Shown in pieces: positions 21,663 to 29,797 of a stretch of 38,416 nt of DNA. Under the pieces are notes generated by a model, which did not search any database, was not told the origin of the DNA, and saw nothing but the letters and a program-made list of their open reading frames with translations. The first letter of the stretch is position 1. Each line of letters begins with the position of its first letter. The stretch spans positions 1 to 38,416 of the forward strand of contig NTJL01000008.1 of assembly GCA_002457485.1 (NCBI GenBank), in the 5' to 3' direction. The DNA comes from Pelagibacterales bacterium MED-G42 (GTDB lineage: Bacteria > Pseudomonadota > Alphaproteobacteria > Pelagibacterales > Pelagibacteraceae). The position numbers and the translations under genes are program-made.

Positions 21663-22219
21663 AGATAAATGCAGGAGAAATAAGAGTAGGAATGCTTTTG
21701 GAATATAAAAATGACTTATGGCAAGTCCTTAAAACCCAACATGTAAAACCTGGTAAAGGTGGTGCATTTGCACAAATAGAAATGAAAAGTGTATTAAAAA
21801 ATACTAAACTTAATGAAAGATTTAGATCCAGTGAAAATGTTGAAAAGGCTTTAGTTGAAGAAGTAAATTTTAATTTTCTATATGAAGATGAAAATAGTTA
21901 TTTTTTTATGAGTCCTAAAACTTTTGAGCAGATAGAAATTAAAAAAATCATTATTGGAGAAAAAGGAAGATTATTAACAGAAAATCTTGAAGTTGTTGTA
22001 AGTTTTTATAATGAAAATCCAATTTCAATAGAACTACCTAATCAAGTAAGATGTGTAATTGATAAAACCGATGTTGCTTTAAAAGGTCAGACTGTTTCTT
22101 CCTCATATAAACCTGCAGTTCTTGAAAATGGATTAAATATTCAAGTCCCTCCTTTTATTGAGACTGGGGACGAAATAGTGATTGATACCAGAAATTTAGA
22201 ATACGTAAAAAAAATTTAA
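21659..22219 (+). CDS. efp: Elongation factor P
   Basis: KINAGEIRVGMLLEYKNDLWQVLKTQHVKPGKGGAFAQIEMKS. Confidence 0.98.
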   Translation: MKINAGEIRVGMLLEYKNDLWQVLKTQHVKPGKGGAFAQIEMKSVLKNTKLNERFRSSENVEKALVEEVNFNFLYEDENSYFFMSPKTFEQIEIKKIIIGEKGRLLTENLEVVVSFYNENPISIELPNQVRCVIDKTDVALKGQTVSSSYKPAVLENGLNIQVPPFIETGDEIVIDTRNLEYVKKI

Positions 22220-22223
22220 TCGG

Positions 22224-22964
22224 ATGAATTCTATTTCAGCAAATCTTAATGTAATGATCAAAGCTAGTGAAAAAGCATCTAAAATACTCATAAGAGATTT
22301 TGGTGAAGTAGAAAAGCTACAGGTCTCTAAAAAGGGTCCATCTGATTTTGTAACAAACGCAGATTTGAAAGCAGAAAAAATTATAATCGAGGAACTAAAA
22401 AAGGCTAGACCTAATTATTCAATCATTAGTGAAGAAAATGGAATTGAAGAAAATAAAGATAAAAAAAATACTTGGATAATTGATCCTATAGATGGAACTT
22501 TAAATTTTATGCATGGTATACCGCATTTTGCAATCTCAATTGCTTTAAAATCTAATGATGAGATAATTTCAGGATTAATTTTTGACCCCATAAAAGATGA
22601 AATGTTTTATGCTGAAAAAGATAATGGAGCTTTTTTAAATAATCATAGAGCGAGGGTATCAAAAAAAAATAAAATCAATGACTGCATATTTGCAACTAGC
22701 GGAAAAATCAATAAAGAGCTTGATTTACATTATAGAAAATCAGGAAGTGCGGCTCTAGACATGGCTTATGTTGCTGTAGGTAGATATGATGGATACTTTC
22801 AGCGTGAATTAAATCTATGGGATATTGCAGCTGGTATAATAATAATTAATGAGGCAGGAGGATTAATTAATAAAATAGACCTATCTCAAACAAAAAACCT
22901 TGATGTAATCACTTCCACCCCAGATATTCACCAAAAAATGTTAAAAAAAATAGATAACTTTTAA
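22224..22964 (+). CDS. suhB: Inositol monophosphatase family protein
   Basis: [48 protein letters not shown]. Confidence 0.93.
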   Translation: MNSISANLNVMIKASEKASKILIRDFGEVEKLQVSKKGPSDFVTNADLKAEKIIIEELKKARPNYSIISEENGIEENKDKKNTWIIDPIDGTLNFMHGIPHFAISIALKSNDEIISGLIFDPIKDEMFYAEKDNGAFLNNHRARVSKKNKINDCIFATSGKINKELDLHYRKSGSAALDMAYVAVGRYDGYFQRELNLWDIAAGIIIINEAGGLINKIDLSQTKNLDVITSTPDIHQKMLKKIDNF

Positions 22965-22999
22965 TTGTTTTAAAAAAATCTTTTGTTATAAGTCTCGAT

Positions 23000-23230
23000 A
23001 TGAAAAAAGACTTACACCCTAAATACCATAATATTAAAGTAGAAATGACTGATGGTACCCAATTCGAAACTAAATCGACATGGGGAGCTGAAGGTGATTT
23101 ATTAAAACTAGAAATTGATCCAAAATCACATTCTGCTTGGACTGGTGGAAAACAAAAATTGATGGATAAAGGTAGAATAAGTAAATTTAATAAAAAATTC
23201 CAAAACTTCAAAACAGATAAAAAAAACTAA
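23000..23230 (+). CDS. rpmE: 50S ribosomal protein L31
   Basis: [36 protein letters not shown]. Confidence 0.97.
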   Translation: MKKDLHPKYHNIKVEMTDGTQFETKSTWGAEGDLLKLEIDPKSHSAWTGGKQKLMDKGRISKFNKKFQNFKTDKKN

Positions 23231-23806
23231 ATGTCAAACGCTCCTTTAATGCCGATGGCTACAGCTGTTTGGTTGGTAGAAAATACAACATTAACTTTTA
23301 GACAAATTGCAAACTTTTGTAATTTACATGAGGTAGAAATTCAGGGGATAGCAGACGGAGAGGTTGCAAAAGGAATTAAAGCTTATAACCCAATAATTTC
23401 AGGTCAACTTTCAAGAGAAGAAATAGAACTATCCTCTAAAGATGAGGAAAGACCTTTAAATATTAAAAACACAGATATTGAAATTTCAAACACTGAAAAA
23501 AAAATAAAAAAATACATCCCTCTGTCAAAGAGGCAAGATAAACCAGATTCGGCCTTGTGGCTCATTAAGCAACACAATACTCTTAAAGACTCACAGGTAG
23601 CTAGACTTGTAGGAATTACTAAAAATTCAGTCACATCCATTAGGAACAAAAGCTATTGGAATTATAATAATCTTAACCCCAAAGACCCAGTGGCTTTAAA
23701 TTTATTTAGCCAAAAGGATTTGGTAGAAGCATTAGAAAAAGCTGAAAGAAGAATAAAAAGAGAAAAAAAGGAAAAGGAAAAACAAATAAATAAAACTCAA
23801 GTATAG
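23231..23806 (+). CDS. DUF1013 family / TrcR-like cell cycle transcriptional regulator
   Basis: APLMPMATAVWLVENTTLTFRQIANFCNLHEVEIQGIADGEVAKGIKAYNPI, conserved alphaproteobacterial family. Confidence 0.88.
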   Translation: MSNAPLMPMATAVWLVENTTLTFRQIANFCNLHEVEIQGIADGEVAKGIKAYNPIISGQLSREEIELSSKDEERPLNIKNTDIEISNTEKKIKKYIPLSKRQDKPDSALWLIKQHNTLKDSQVARLVGITKNSVTSIRNKSYWNYNNLNPKDPVALNLFSQKDLVEALEKAERRIKREKKEKEKQINKTQV

Positions 23807-23834
23807 TGTATAAAATGAATGGACATAAAATTAT

Positions 23835-23857
23835 AAAAGTGTTATTTAACCACTTTT
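23835..23857 (+). promoter_or_regulatory. Inverted repeat with T-run just upstream of the rpsU ribosome-binding site (candidate terminator/attenuator or leader hairpin)
   Basis: AAAAGTG (23835-23841) / CACTTTT (23851-23857), 9-nt loop, T-run continuing directly into the GGAGG Shine-Dalgarno. AT-rich, so stability is uncertain. Confidence 0.4.
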
Positions 23858-23869
23858 TTGGAGGTAGTT

Positions 23870-24064
23870 ATTAAAATAGAAGTAAAAGATAATAATATTG
23901 AACAAGCTTTAAGAGTTTTAAAAAGAAAACTTCAAAGAGATGGTTTTTTTAAAGTAATAAAATTAAAAAATACTTATGAAAAACCTTCAGAAAAGAAAAA
24001 AAGAATTCTTCAAGAAAATATTAAAAGAGTAAAAAAATTAAATAAACTTAAAAATAGAATTTAA
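23870..24064 (+). CDS. rpsU: 30S ribosomal protein S21 (proposed ATT start; the ORF track uses TTG at 23858)
   Basis: IEVKDNNIEQALRVLKRKLQRDGFFKVIKLKNTYEKPSEKKKR is S21. GGAGG at 23860-23864 is 5 nt upstream of ATT (23870), and MKIEVKDNN aligns in length with typical alphaproteobacterial S21 N-termini (MQVLVRDNN-like, from memory). Confidence 0.9.
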   Translation: MKIEVKDNNIEQALRVLKRKLQRDGFFKVIKLKNTYEKPSEKKKRILQENIKRVKKLNKLKNRI

Positions 24065-24070
24065 GTATAC

Positions 24071-24147
<77 letters not shown>

Positions 24148-24149
24148 AA

Positions 24150-24848
24150 TTAAATTTTAAAACTAGATTTTCTACTATCAATCAAAAACGCTTTAACAGT
24201 CTCTTTTGTAAGCTGATCAAATGTTTTTCCAAATTTTTCAATTTTTTCAATAATTTGTGGTGGAACTGTAATAATGTGACAACCCAACTGTTTTGCTTGT
24301 AAAAAATTATAAGGCTCCCTTACACTGGCCCATAGAATTTCTACATTTTTAAATTTTCTTGCAAGAGAAATACTTTTTTTAAATTCAGGAACAGGATCTT
24401 TTCCTGTGTCTGCAGCTCTTCCAGCAAATATTGAGATAATAACTTTAGTTTTTTTATTAATTAGTTTCAAAATTCTTTCAGCTTGTTTGGCGCTATATAC
24501 TGCTGTTATATTCAATTTTATATCTTGACTATTTAATTCTTTAATAATTCTTCCCATAAACTTACCTTTAGAGTTAGTTATTGGAACCTTGACATAAACA
24601 TTTTTGCCCCAGGTATTTATTTGGTTGGCTTGTATTTTCATCTCGTTGTAATTGTCTGCAAATACCTCCAATGAGATTGGTTTGTTGCTACATATTTTTA
24701 GTATTTTTTTCGAATAAACCTTATAGTCTTTTGCACCAGCTTTTCTCATTAAACTTGGATTAGTAGTAAAGCCTTTTACAATTTTTTTCTTATTAAACTT
24801 TTTAATTAGATTTAACTCTGCAATGTCACAAAATATTTTTGTACTCAA
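24150..24848 (-). CDS. tal: Transaldolase (short TalC/MipB-type)
   Basis: IFCDIAELN, GFTTNPSLMRKAG, VKVPITNSKG, SIFAGRAADTGKDP, ILWASVREPYN. Confidence 0.9.
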   Translation of the reverse strand: MSTKIFCDIAELNLIKKFNKKKIVKGFTTNPSLMRKAGAKDYKVYSKKILKICSNKPISLEVFADNYNEMKIQANQINTWGKNVYVKVPITNSKGKFMGRIIKELNSQDIKLNITAVYSAKQAERILKLINKKTKVIISIFAGRAADTGKDPVPEFKKSISLARKFKNVEILWASVREPYNFLQAKQLGCHIITVPPQIIEKIEKFGKTFDQLTKETVKAFLIDSRKSSFKI

Positions 24849-24858
24849 TTTTAAAATC

Positions 24859-26256
24859 CTACAAGTTTTTAGTTATATCTTCGGTCATTTTTTTTGCATC
24901 AGCAAATAACATCAGAGTATTTTCTTTATAAAATAAATCATTATCAATACCTGCGTATCCTGGAGATAGGCTTCTTTTTACAAATAAAACAGATTTACAT
25001 TTTTCAACATCTAAAACTGGCATACCATAAATAGGGCTTTGGGGGTCAGTTTTAGCTACTGGATTTGTAACATCGTTGGCCCCTATAACAAAAGCCACAT
25101 CTGCATTAGCAAAATCATTATTAATTTCCTCTAATTCAAACACTTCATCATATGGAACATTAGCCTCCGCTAACAAAACATTCATGTGTCCGGGCATTCT
25201 TCCCGCAACAGGATGAATTGCATAAGATACTTTGATATCATTTTTTTTTAATGTATCTACCATTTCTCTTAAAGCGTGCTGAGCTTGTGCAACCGCCATA
25301 CCATAACCAGGAACAATTATGACTGATGAAGCATTTTTCATTAAAAAAGCAGCATCATCTGCATTACCACTTTTCACAGGTTTTTGTTCTTTGCTTTTTG
25401 AAGATGATGATTGTTCTGTTGCTCCAAATCCTCCTAAAATTACACTGAAAAAAGAACGATTCATACCTTTGCACATTATATAAGATAAAATTGCTCCAGA
25501 AGAACCAACTAATGCACCTGTAATGATTAATGCAGAATTTTCTAGTGTAAATCCTATTCCGGCTGCAGCCCAGCCTGAATAAGAGTTAAGCATAGAAATC
25601 ACTACTGGCATGTCTGCACCACCTATTGGAATTATAAGTAAAAAACCTATCAAAAAAGAAACCGCTAATAGTATCCAGAAAATATTAGATGATTGTGTAG
25701 AGCAAAGTAAATACGTTAAAATTACTATTGAAATTAATATTAAACCATTTAATGGATGTTGGCCTTTAAATGTAATAGGAGATCCTGACATTATTCCTTG
25801 TAGTTTTAAAAAAGCAATTATTGATCCAGAAAAAGTAATGGCTCCTACTGCAGCCCCAATTGACATTTCTATTAGACTAGCAAGCTTTATATCACCAGGA
25901 TAACCCAGATTGAAAGCTTCAGGATTTAAAAATGCAGAAACAGCTACAAAAACAGCTGCAAGTCCCACAAGACTATGAAATCCAGCTACTAGTTCAGGCA
26001 TTGCGGTCATCGGTATTTTATATGCAATAAAAGCACCTATCAATCCTCCGATTAAAAGAAAAATTAATACTACAAAAAATCCTGTTGAGAAATTTCCAAC
26101 CGATAAAAATGTAACAGTTATTGCAATTATCATTCCTAAAATTCCAAAGAAATTTCCTTGTCTAGATGTTTCGGGAGAGGATAAGCCTCTTAAAGCAAGA
26201 ATAAATAATACCCCTGATATTAAGTAGAAAATTGCTGATAAATTTGATGATATCAT
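24859..26256 (-). CDS. pntB: NAD(P) transhydrogenase subunit beta
   Basis: GGADMPVVISMLNSYSGWAAAGIGF, VPGYGMAVAQAQHALREM, HPVAGRMPGHMNVLLAEANVPYD. Confidence 0.98.
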   Translation of the reverse strand: MISSNLSAIFYLISGVLFILALRGLSSPETSRQGNFFGILGMIIAITVTFLSVGNFSTGFFVVLIFLLIGGLIGAFIAYKIPMTAMPELVAGFHSLVGLAAVFVAVSAFLNPEAFNLGYPGDIKLASLIEMSIGAAVGAITFSGSIIAFLKLQGIMSGSPITFKGQHPLNGLILISIVILTYLLCSTQSSNIFWILLAVSFLIGFLLIIPIGGADMPVVISMLNSYSGWAAAGIGFTLENSALIITGALVGSSGAILSYIMCKGMNRSFFSVILGGFGATEQSSSSKSKEQKPVKSGNADDAAFLMKNASSVIIVPGYGMAVAQAQHALREMVDTLKKNDIKVSYAIHPVAGRMPGHMNVLLAEANVPYDEVFELEEINNDFANADVAFVIGANDVTNPVAKTDPQSPIYGMPVLDVEKCKSVLFVKRSLSPGYAGIDNDLFYKENTLMLFADAKKMTEDITKNL

Positions 26257-26564
26257 TCTTTATTTTTCTTTTTCTTCTTATACATAGCCAACATTCTTTG
26301 AGTTACCAAAAATCCACCAAAAATATTAATTGCAGCAAGTGATATCGCAATAAACCCAAAAATACTCGAAGTATCAAATATAGTGTCTGAATTACCTGCT
26401 AAACTGGCTATAATTGCACCAACTATGATTACTGATGAAATTGCATTAGTAACAGACATCAGAGGTGTGTGTAAAGATGGTGTTACACTCCATACAACAT
26501 AATATCCAATAAAAATAGATAAAATAAATATACTTAGTCTAAATATAAAAGGATCAATTTCCAT
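26253..26564 (-). CDS. NAD(P) transhydrogenase alpha subunit, membrane part (PntA2/PntAB)
   Basis: VWSVTPSLHTPLMSVTNAISSVIIVGA, between pntB and pntA1. Confidence 0.96.
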   Translation of the reverse strand: MEIDPFIFRLSIFILSIFIGYYVVWSVTPSLHTPLMSVTNAISSVIIVGAIIASLAGNSDTIFDTSSIFGFIAISLAAINIFGGFLVTQRMLAMYKKKKKNKE

Positions 26565-26567
26565 AAT

Positions 26568-27656
26568 TTATTTTATTAATGTTTTTTCGATGATTTCATC
26601 ATCTAAATTAATATTAATTTTTTTATTTTCTTTATCATACAAATTCATTACAAAATTAAATACATTTTTTGCATATAGACTTGAGGCTGAGGTAGGTAAC
26701 TTATTAAGAATATTTGTTTCACCCATAATTTTTACTCCATTTCTATTAACCACTTTATCTACTTCTGTAAATGATGTATTTCCACCTTGAGAAGCAGCTA
26801 AATCATAAATAATTGAGCCTGCGTTCATATTATCTATCATATTTTCTTTAATAATTAATGGAGCTTTTTTTCCAGGAATTAGTGCAGTACAAATTATGAT
26901 ATCAATTTTCTTTAATGTTTCAGCCAATAAGTTTTCTTGTTTTTTTTTAAATTCATCTGATGTTTCTTTTGCATAGCCACCCTCTGTTTCTAGGTTTTCT
27001 GAACCCTCTACAGTTAAAAATTTACCACCTAAACTTTCTACCTGTTCTTTTGATGCCATTCTTACATCCGTTGCAAAAACAATCGCCCCCATTCTTTTGG
27101 CCGTAGCAATAGCTTGAAGGCCTGCAACTCCTGCACCAACAACTAATACTTTTGCAGCTGGAACTGTACCAGCAGCTGTCATCATCATTGGTATAGCTTT
27201 TTCAAAATTTGCAAATGACTCAATTACAGCCTTATATCCTGCTAGATTAGCTTGAGATGAAAGTATATCCATAGACTGAGCTCTAGTTATTCTAGGAAGT
27301 AGTTCTAGAGAAAAAATATTAATATTTTTTTTATTAAGATTGTTAATTTTATTCATATTTTGAAAAGGATTTAAAACACCAATTAAAGTTTGATTTTCTT
27401 TAATTAATAAATTTTTTTCATCAGATAACAAACCTAATTGTACAATTATATCTGAACCTTCAATTACTTCATTTTCATTTTTGAAAACTTTTACACCTAG
27501 ATCTAAATAACTTTGATCATTAAAACCCAAATGAGTGCCATAATTTTCGGATAGCGCTACTTCAAAACCAAGATCAATATACTTTTTTGCAATGTCTGGT
27601 GTAATCGAAATTCTTTTTTCAAGTTCAGTGTTTTCAAGAATTGATGCTATTTTCAT
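26568..27656 (-). CDS. pntA: NAD(P) transhydrogenase alpha subunit, NAD-binding part (PntA1)
   Basis: ENTELEKRISITPDIAKKYIDLGFEV, VLVVGAGVAGLQAIATAKRMGAIVFATDVR. Confidence 0.97.
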   Translation of the reverse strand: MKIASILENTELEKRISITPDIAKKYIDLGFEVALSENYGTHLGFNDQSYLDLGVKVFKNENEVIEGSDIIVQLGLLSDEKNLLIKENQTLIGVLNPFQNMNKINNLNKKNINIFSLELLPRITRAQSMDILSSQANLAGYKAVIESFANFEKAIPMMMTAAGTVPAAKVLVVGAGVAGLQAIATAKRMGAIVFATDVRMASKEQVESLGGKFLTVEGSENLETEGGYAKETSDEFKKKQENLLAETLKKIDIIICTALIPGKKAPLIIKENMIDNMNAGSIIYDLAASQGGNTSFTEVDKVVNRNGVKIMGETNILNKLPTSASSLYAKNVFNFVMNLYDKENKKININLDDEIIEKTLIK

Positions 27657-27665
27657 AATTAAAAC

Positions 27666-27776
27666 CTATAATAAAAATAATGCCATTAATACTAAAACAG
27701 CTACTACTGCAACTGATCCCCAGAGTACAAATTTAGTAAAATTATTCCAAGTATTTTTATGGTTTTCATTATCCAT
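27666..27776 (-). CDS. aa3-type cytochrome c oxidase subunit IV-like small membrane protein (36 aa; absent from the ORF track)
   Basis: Minus-strand translation MDNENHKNTWNNFTKFVLWGSVAVVAVLVLMALFLL*, resembling the bacterial aa3-type COX subunit IV family (PF07835) H..TW..F.K...WG pattern with one TM helix. Confidence 0.8.
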   Translation of the reverse strand: MDNENHKNTWNNFTKFVLWGSVAVVAVLVLMALFLL

Positions 27777-27780
27777 AAAA

Positions 27781-27906
27781 TTACTTTTGCCTAGCTTTAA
27801 ATTTTGGATTAGTTTTATTTATCACATAAACTCTACCTCTTCTTCTTACAAGCTTAGAGTTTAGATCTCTTTTTTTTATAGATTTTAATGAGCTTTTAAT
27901 TTTCAT
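27781..27906 (-). CDS. rpmJ: 50S ribosomal protein L36 (41 aa; absent from the ORF track)
   Basis: Minus-strand translation [41 protein letters not shown], the L36 form seen in alphaproteobacteria. Confidence 0.95.
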   Translation of the reverse strand: MKIKSSLKSIKKRDLNSKLVRRRGRVYVINKTNPKFKARQK

Positions 27907-28790
27907 AAATTCGATTTCTTAATAAACGATCTTATGTAATCTTTCAAATTTATTTTCCCATATTTCCTAATTATTTTATTATTTTGAGAAATTCGTGTTA
28001 AAGCTGACGCATATCTCTCTCCTATTCTTGGTTTTAAGTAAATAATTTTAGATTTAAACATCTTAGCAACATTTAATACTGAGTAAGATTTTTTATGAGT
28101 AACACTATAATAACAGCATTTATTTCTTTTCCAGGCTTCGTAACAAACATTTACAGTATCATCTATATGAGTAAATCTTCTTGTCTGAGACCCTGGTTTA
28201 ACAACTGTAAGTGGTTTTTTTTTTAAATATAAATCTTCAAATATTCCAATTATAGTTGCCATCTCACCAGTTTTAATTTGACCAGGACCATACACATTAT
28301 AAAAATATATTATTTCAAATTTAAAATTGAACCAATGTTTTAAGTTTTCTAATAATTCTAAATTTTTACATTTTGTAAAAGCATATGGAGAAAGATTCTT
28401 ATCTTTTCCTTTATTACCTAAACTAGCTGAAGTCGCTGAATAAATAAGTTTAATTTGGTTTTCTAAACAAAAATTAATCACTTCGTTAGTTCCAATTGAA
28501 TTAGTATACAAACAATCATTAAGTTTTTTAAAACTTTGATAAATTCTTGAAAATTCTCCAAAATGAAAAATTGAATGAATTTTTTTTTTTTTTGAATTAA
28601 ATATTTTTCTAATATCAGAAATATTTCCATTAATATAAGTTACGTTATTATTTTTAATATGATTTTTTTTTGTACCTGTGGAATAGTTATCTAAACTAAT
28701 TATTTTTTTATTAGTTTTTTTGATAAGAAATTTGATTAGATTAGATCCGATAAATCCAGCTCCACCGGTAACTATAATAAATTTTTTCAT
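27903..28790 (-). CDS. NAD-dependent sugar epimerase/dehydratase (UDP-glucose 4-epimerase-like)
   Basis: [29 protein letters not shown] (YxxxK), [19 protein letters not shown]; extended SDR. Confidence 0.88.
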   Translation of the reverse strand: MKKFIIVTGGAGFIGSNLIKFLIKKTNKKIISLDNYSTGTKKNHIKNNNVTYINGNISDIRKIFNSKKKKIHSIFHFGEFSRIYQSFKKLNDCLYTNSIGTNEVINFCLENQIKLIYSATSASLGNKGKDKNLSPYAFTKCKNLELLENLKHWFNFKFEIIYFYNVYGPGQIKTGEMATIIGIFEDLYLKKKPLTVVKPGSQTRRFTHIDDTVNVCYEAWKRNKCCYYSVTHKKSYSVLNVAKMFKSKIIYLKPRIGERYASALTRISQNNKIIRKYGKINLKDYIRSFIKKSNL

Positions 28791-28797
28791 TATGAAT

Positions 28798-28914
28798 TGC
28801 CTGGCAACGACTTACTCTCCCATGTCTTAAGACAAAGTACCATCAGCGCTGAGAGTCTTAACTGCCGAGTTCGGTATGGGGTCGGGTGTGACACTCTCGC
28901 TATAATCACCAGGC
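28798..28914 (-). rRNA. rrf: 5S ribosomal RNA
   Basis: Reverse complement CGCCTGGTGATTATAGCGAGAGTGTCACACCCGACCCCATACCGAACTCGGCAGTTAAGACTCTCAGCGCTGATGGTACTTTGTCTTAAGACATGGGAGAGTAAGTCGTTGCCAGGC; conserved CCGAACTCGG, GATGGTA, GGGAGAGTA and helix I CGCCTGG/CCAGGC. Confidence 0.97.
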
Positions 28915-28920
28915 GAAGAT

Positions 28921-28949
28921 TTATTACATCATCAAAATACTTTTGTAAA
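28921..28949 (-). promoter_or_regulatory. Candidate sigma70-type promoter for the orphan 5S gene
   Basis: Minus strand TTTACA - 17 bp - TAATAA, with +1 predicted at about 28914, the mature 5S 5' end. AT-rich background makes chance matches common. Confidence 0.45.
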
Positions 28950-29045
28950 CTACTAATAAGTATAAAAAAATAATAACTTAATCAAATAGTAGGATAATTA
29001 TTTTATTTTTTTAAACATAGGATAAATTTAGATAATATAAAAAAA

Positions 29046-29792
29046 ATGAAAAATTTTAAAATATCCATAATTACTGTTGTAAAAAATGGAATGCCTTATT
29101 TAAAAGACGCAATTAACTCTTTTAATAATCAAACTTACAAAAATATTGAACAAATTATAGTCTACTCAAATTCAATAGATCAAACTGAGAAATATCTTTT
29201 AAGTCTTAAAAATAAAAAGATTATAAAAGATGAAAATTCAGACAATAAATTTGGTTCTTTAAATCTAGCGGTAGAATACTGTTCAGGCGATTATGTGGGT
29301 ATTTTACATGCAGATGATTTTTTTTATAATGAAAAGACTATTGAAAAAATTGTAAATTTTTTAAATCATAATGAGTCGGACATAGTTTATGGTAATATAA
29401 AATTTTGTTCACAATCGGACAGTAAAAAAATTACTAGAACTTGGAATAGTAAAAAATTTAACAGATCTAGTTTAAAATTTGGATGGATGCCTCCACATAC
29501 TTCAATTTTTCTAAAAAAAAAAATTTTAGAAAATAATTTATATTCCGAAAAATACTCAATTTCTGGAGATTATGATTTTATTTTGAGAATTTTTTTAAAT
29601 AAGGATTATAAAATAGAATTTTTTGATGATTATTTAGTAACAATGAGAACTGGAGGAGATAGCACTAGTTTTAAACTATTTTACAAAAAGTTTAATCAGG
29701 ATATAGAAATAACAAAAAAATTTTTTAGATATTATCTTATTAGTGTAGCATTTAAAATTTTAAGAAAAATAAACCAATTTGTTTTTAAATAA
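29046..29792 (+). CDS. Glycosyltransferase family 2
   Basis: ISIITVVKNGMPYLKDAINSFNNQTYKNIEQIIVYSNSIDQT, GILHADDFF, SGDYDFILRIF. Confidence 0.93.
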   Translation: MKNFKISIITVVKNGMPYLKDAINSFNNQTYKNIEQIIVYSNSIDQTEKYLLSLKNKKIIKDENSDNKFGSLNLAVEYCSGDYVGILHADDFFYNEKTIEKIVNFLNHNESDIVYGNIKFCSQSDSKKITRTWNSKKFNRSSLKFGWMPPHTSIFLKKKILENNLYSEKYSISGDYDFILRIFLNKDYKIEFFDDYLVTMRTGGDSTSFKLFYKKFNQDIEITKKFFRYYLISVAFKILRKINQFVFK

Positions 29793-29797
29793 TTATT

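Noticed and set aside
27592-27864. + strand 90-aa ORF
   Set aside because: Antisense to pntA1 start, the cox IV-like gene and rpmJ, all of which have recognizable products.
28950-29045. Possible att site or direct repeats at the island boundary next to 5S
   Set aside because: No direct repeat of the 5S 3' end, integrase or transposase found; the region is just AT-rich.
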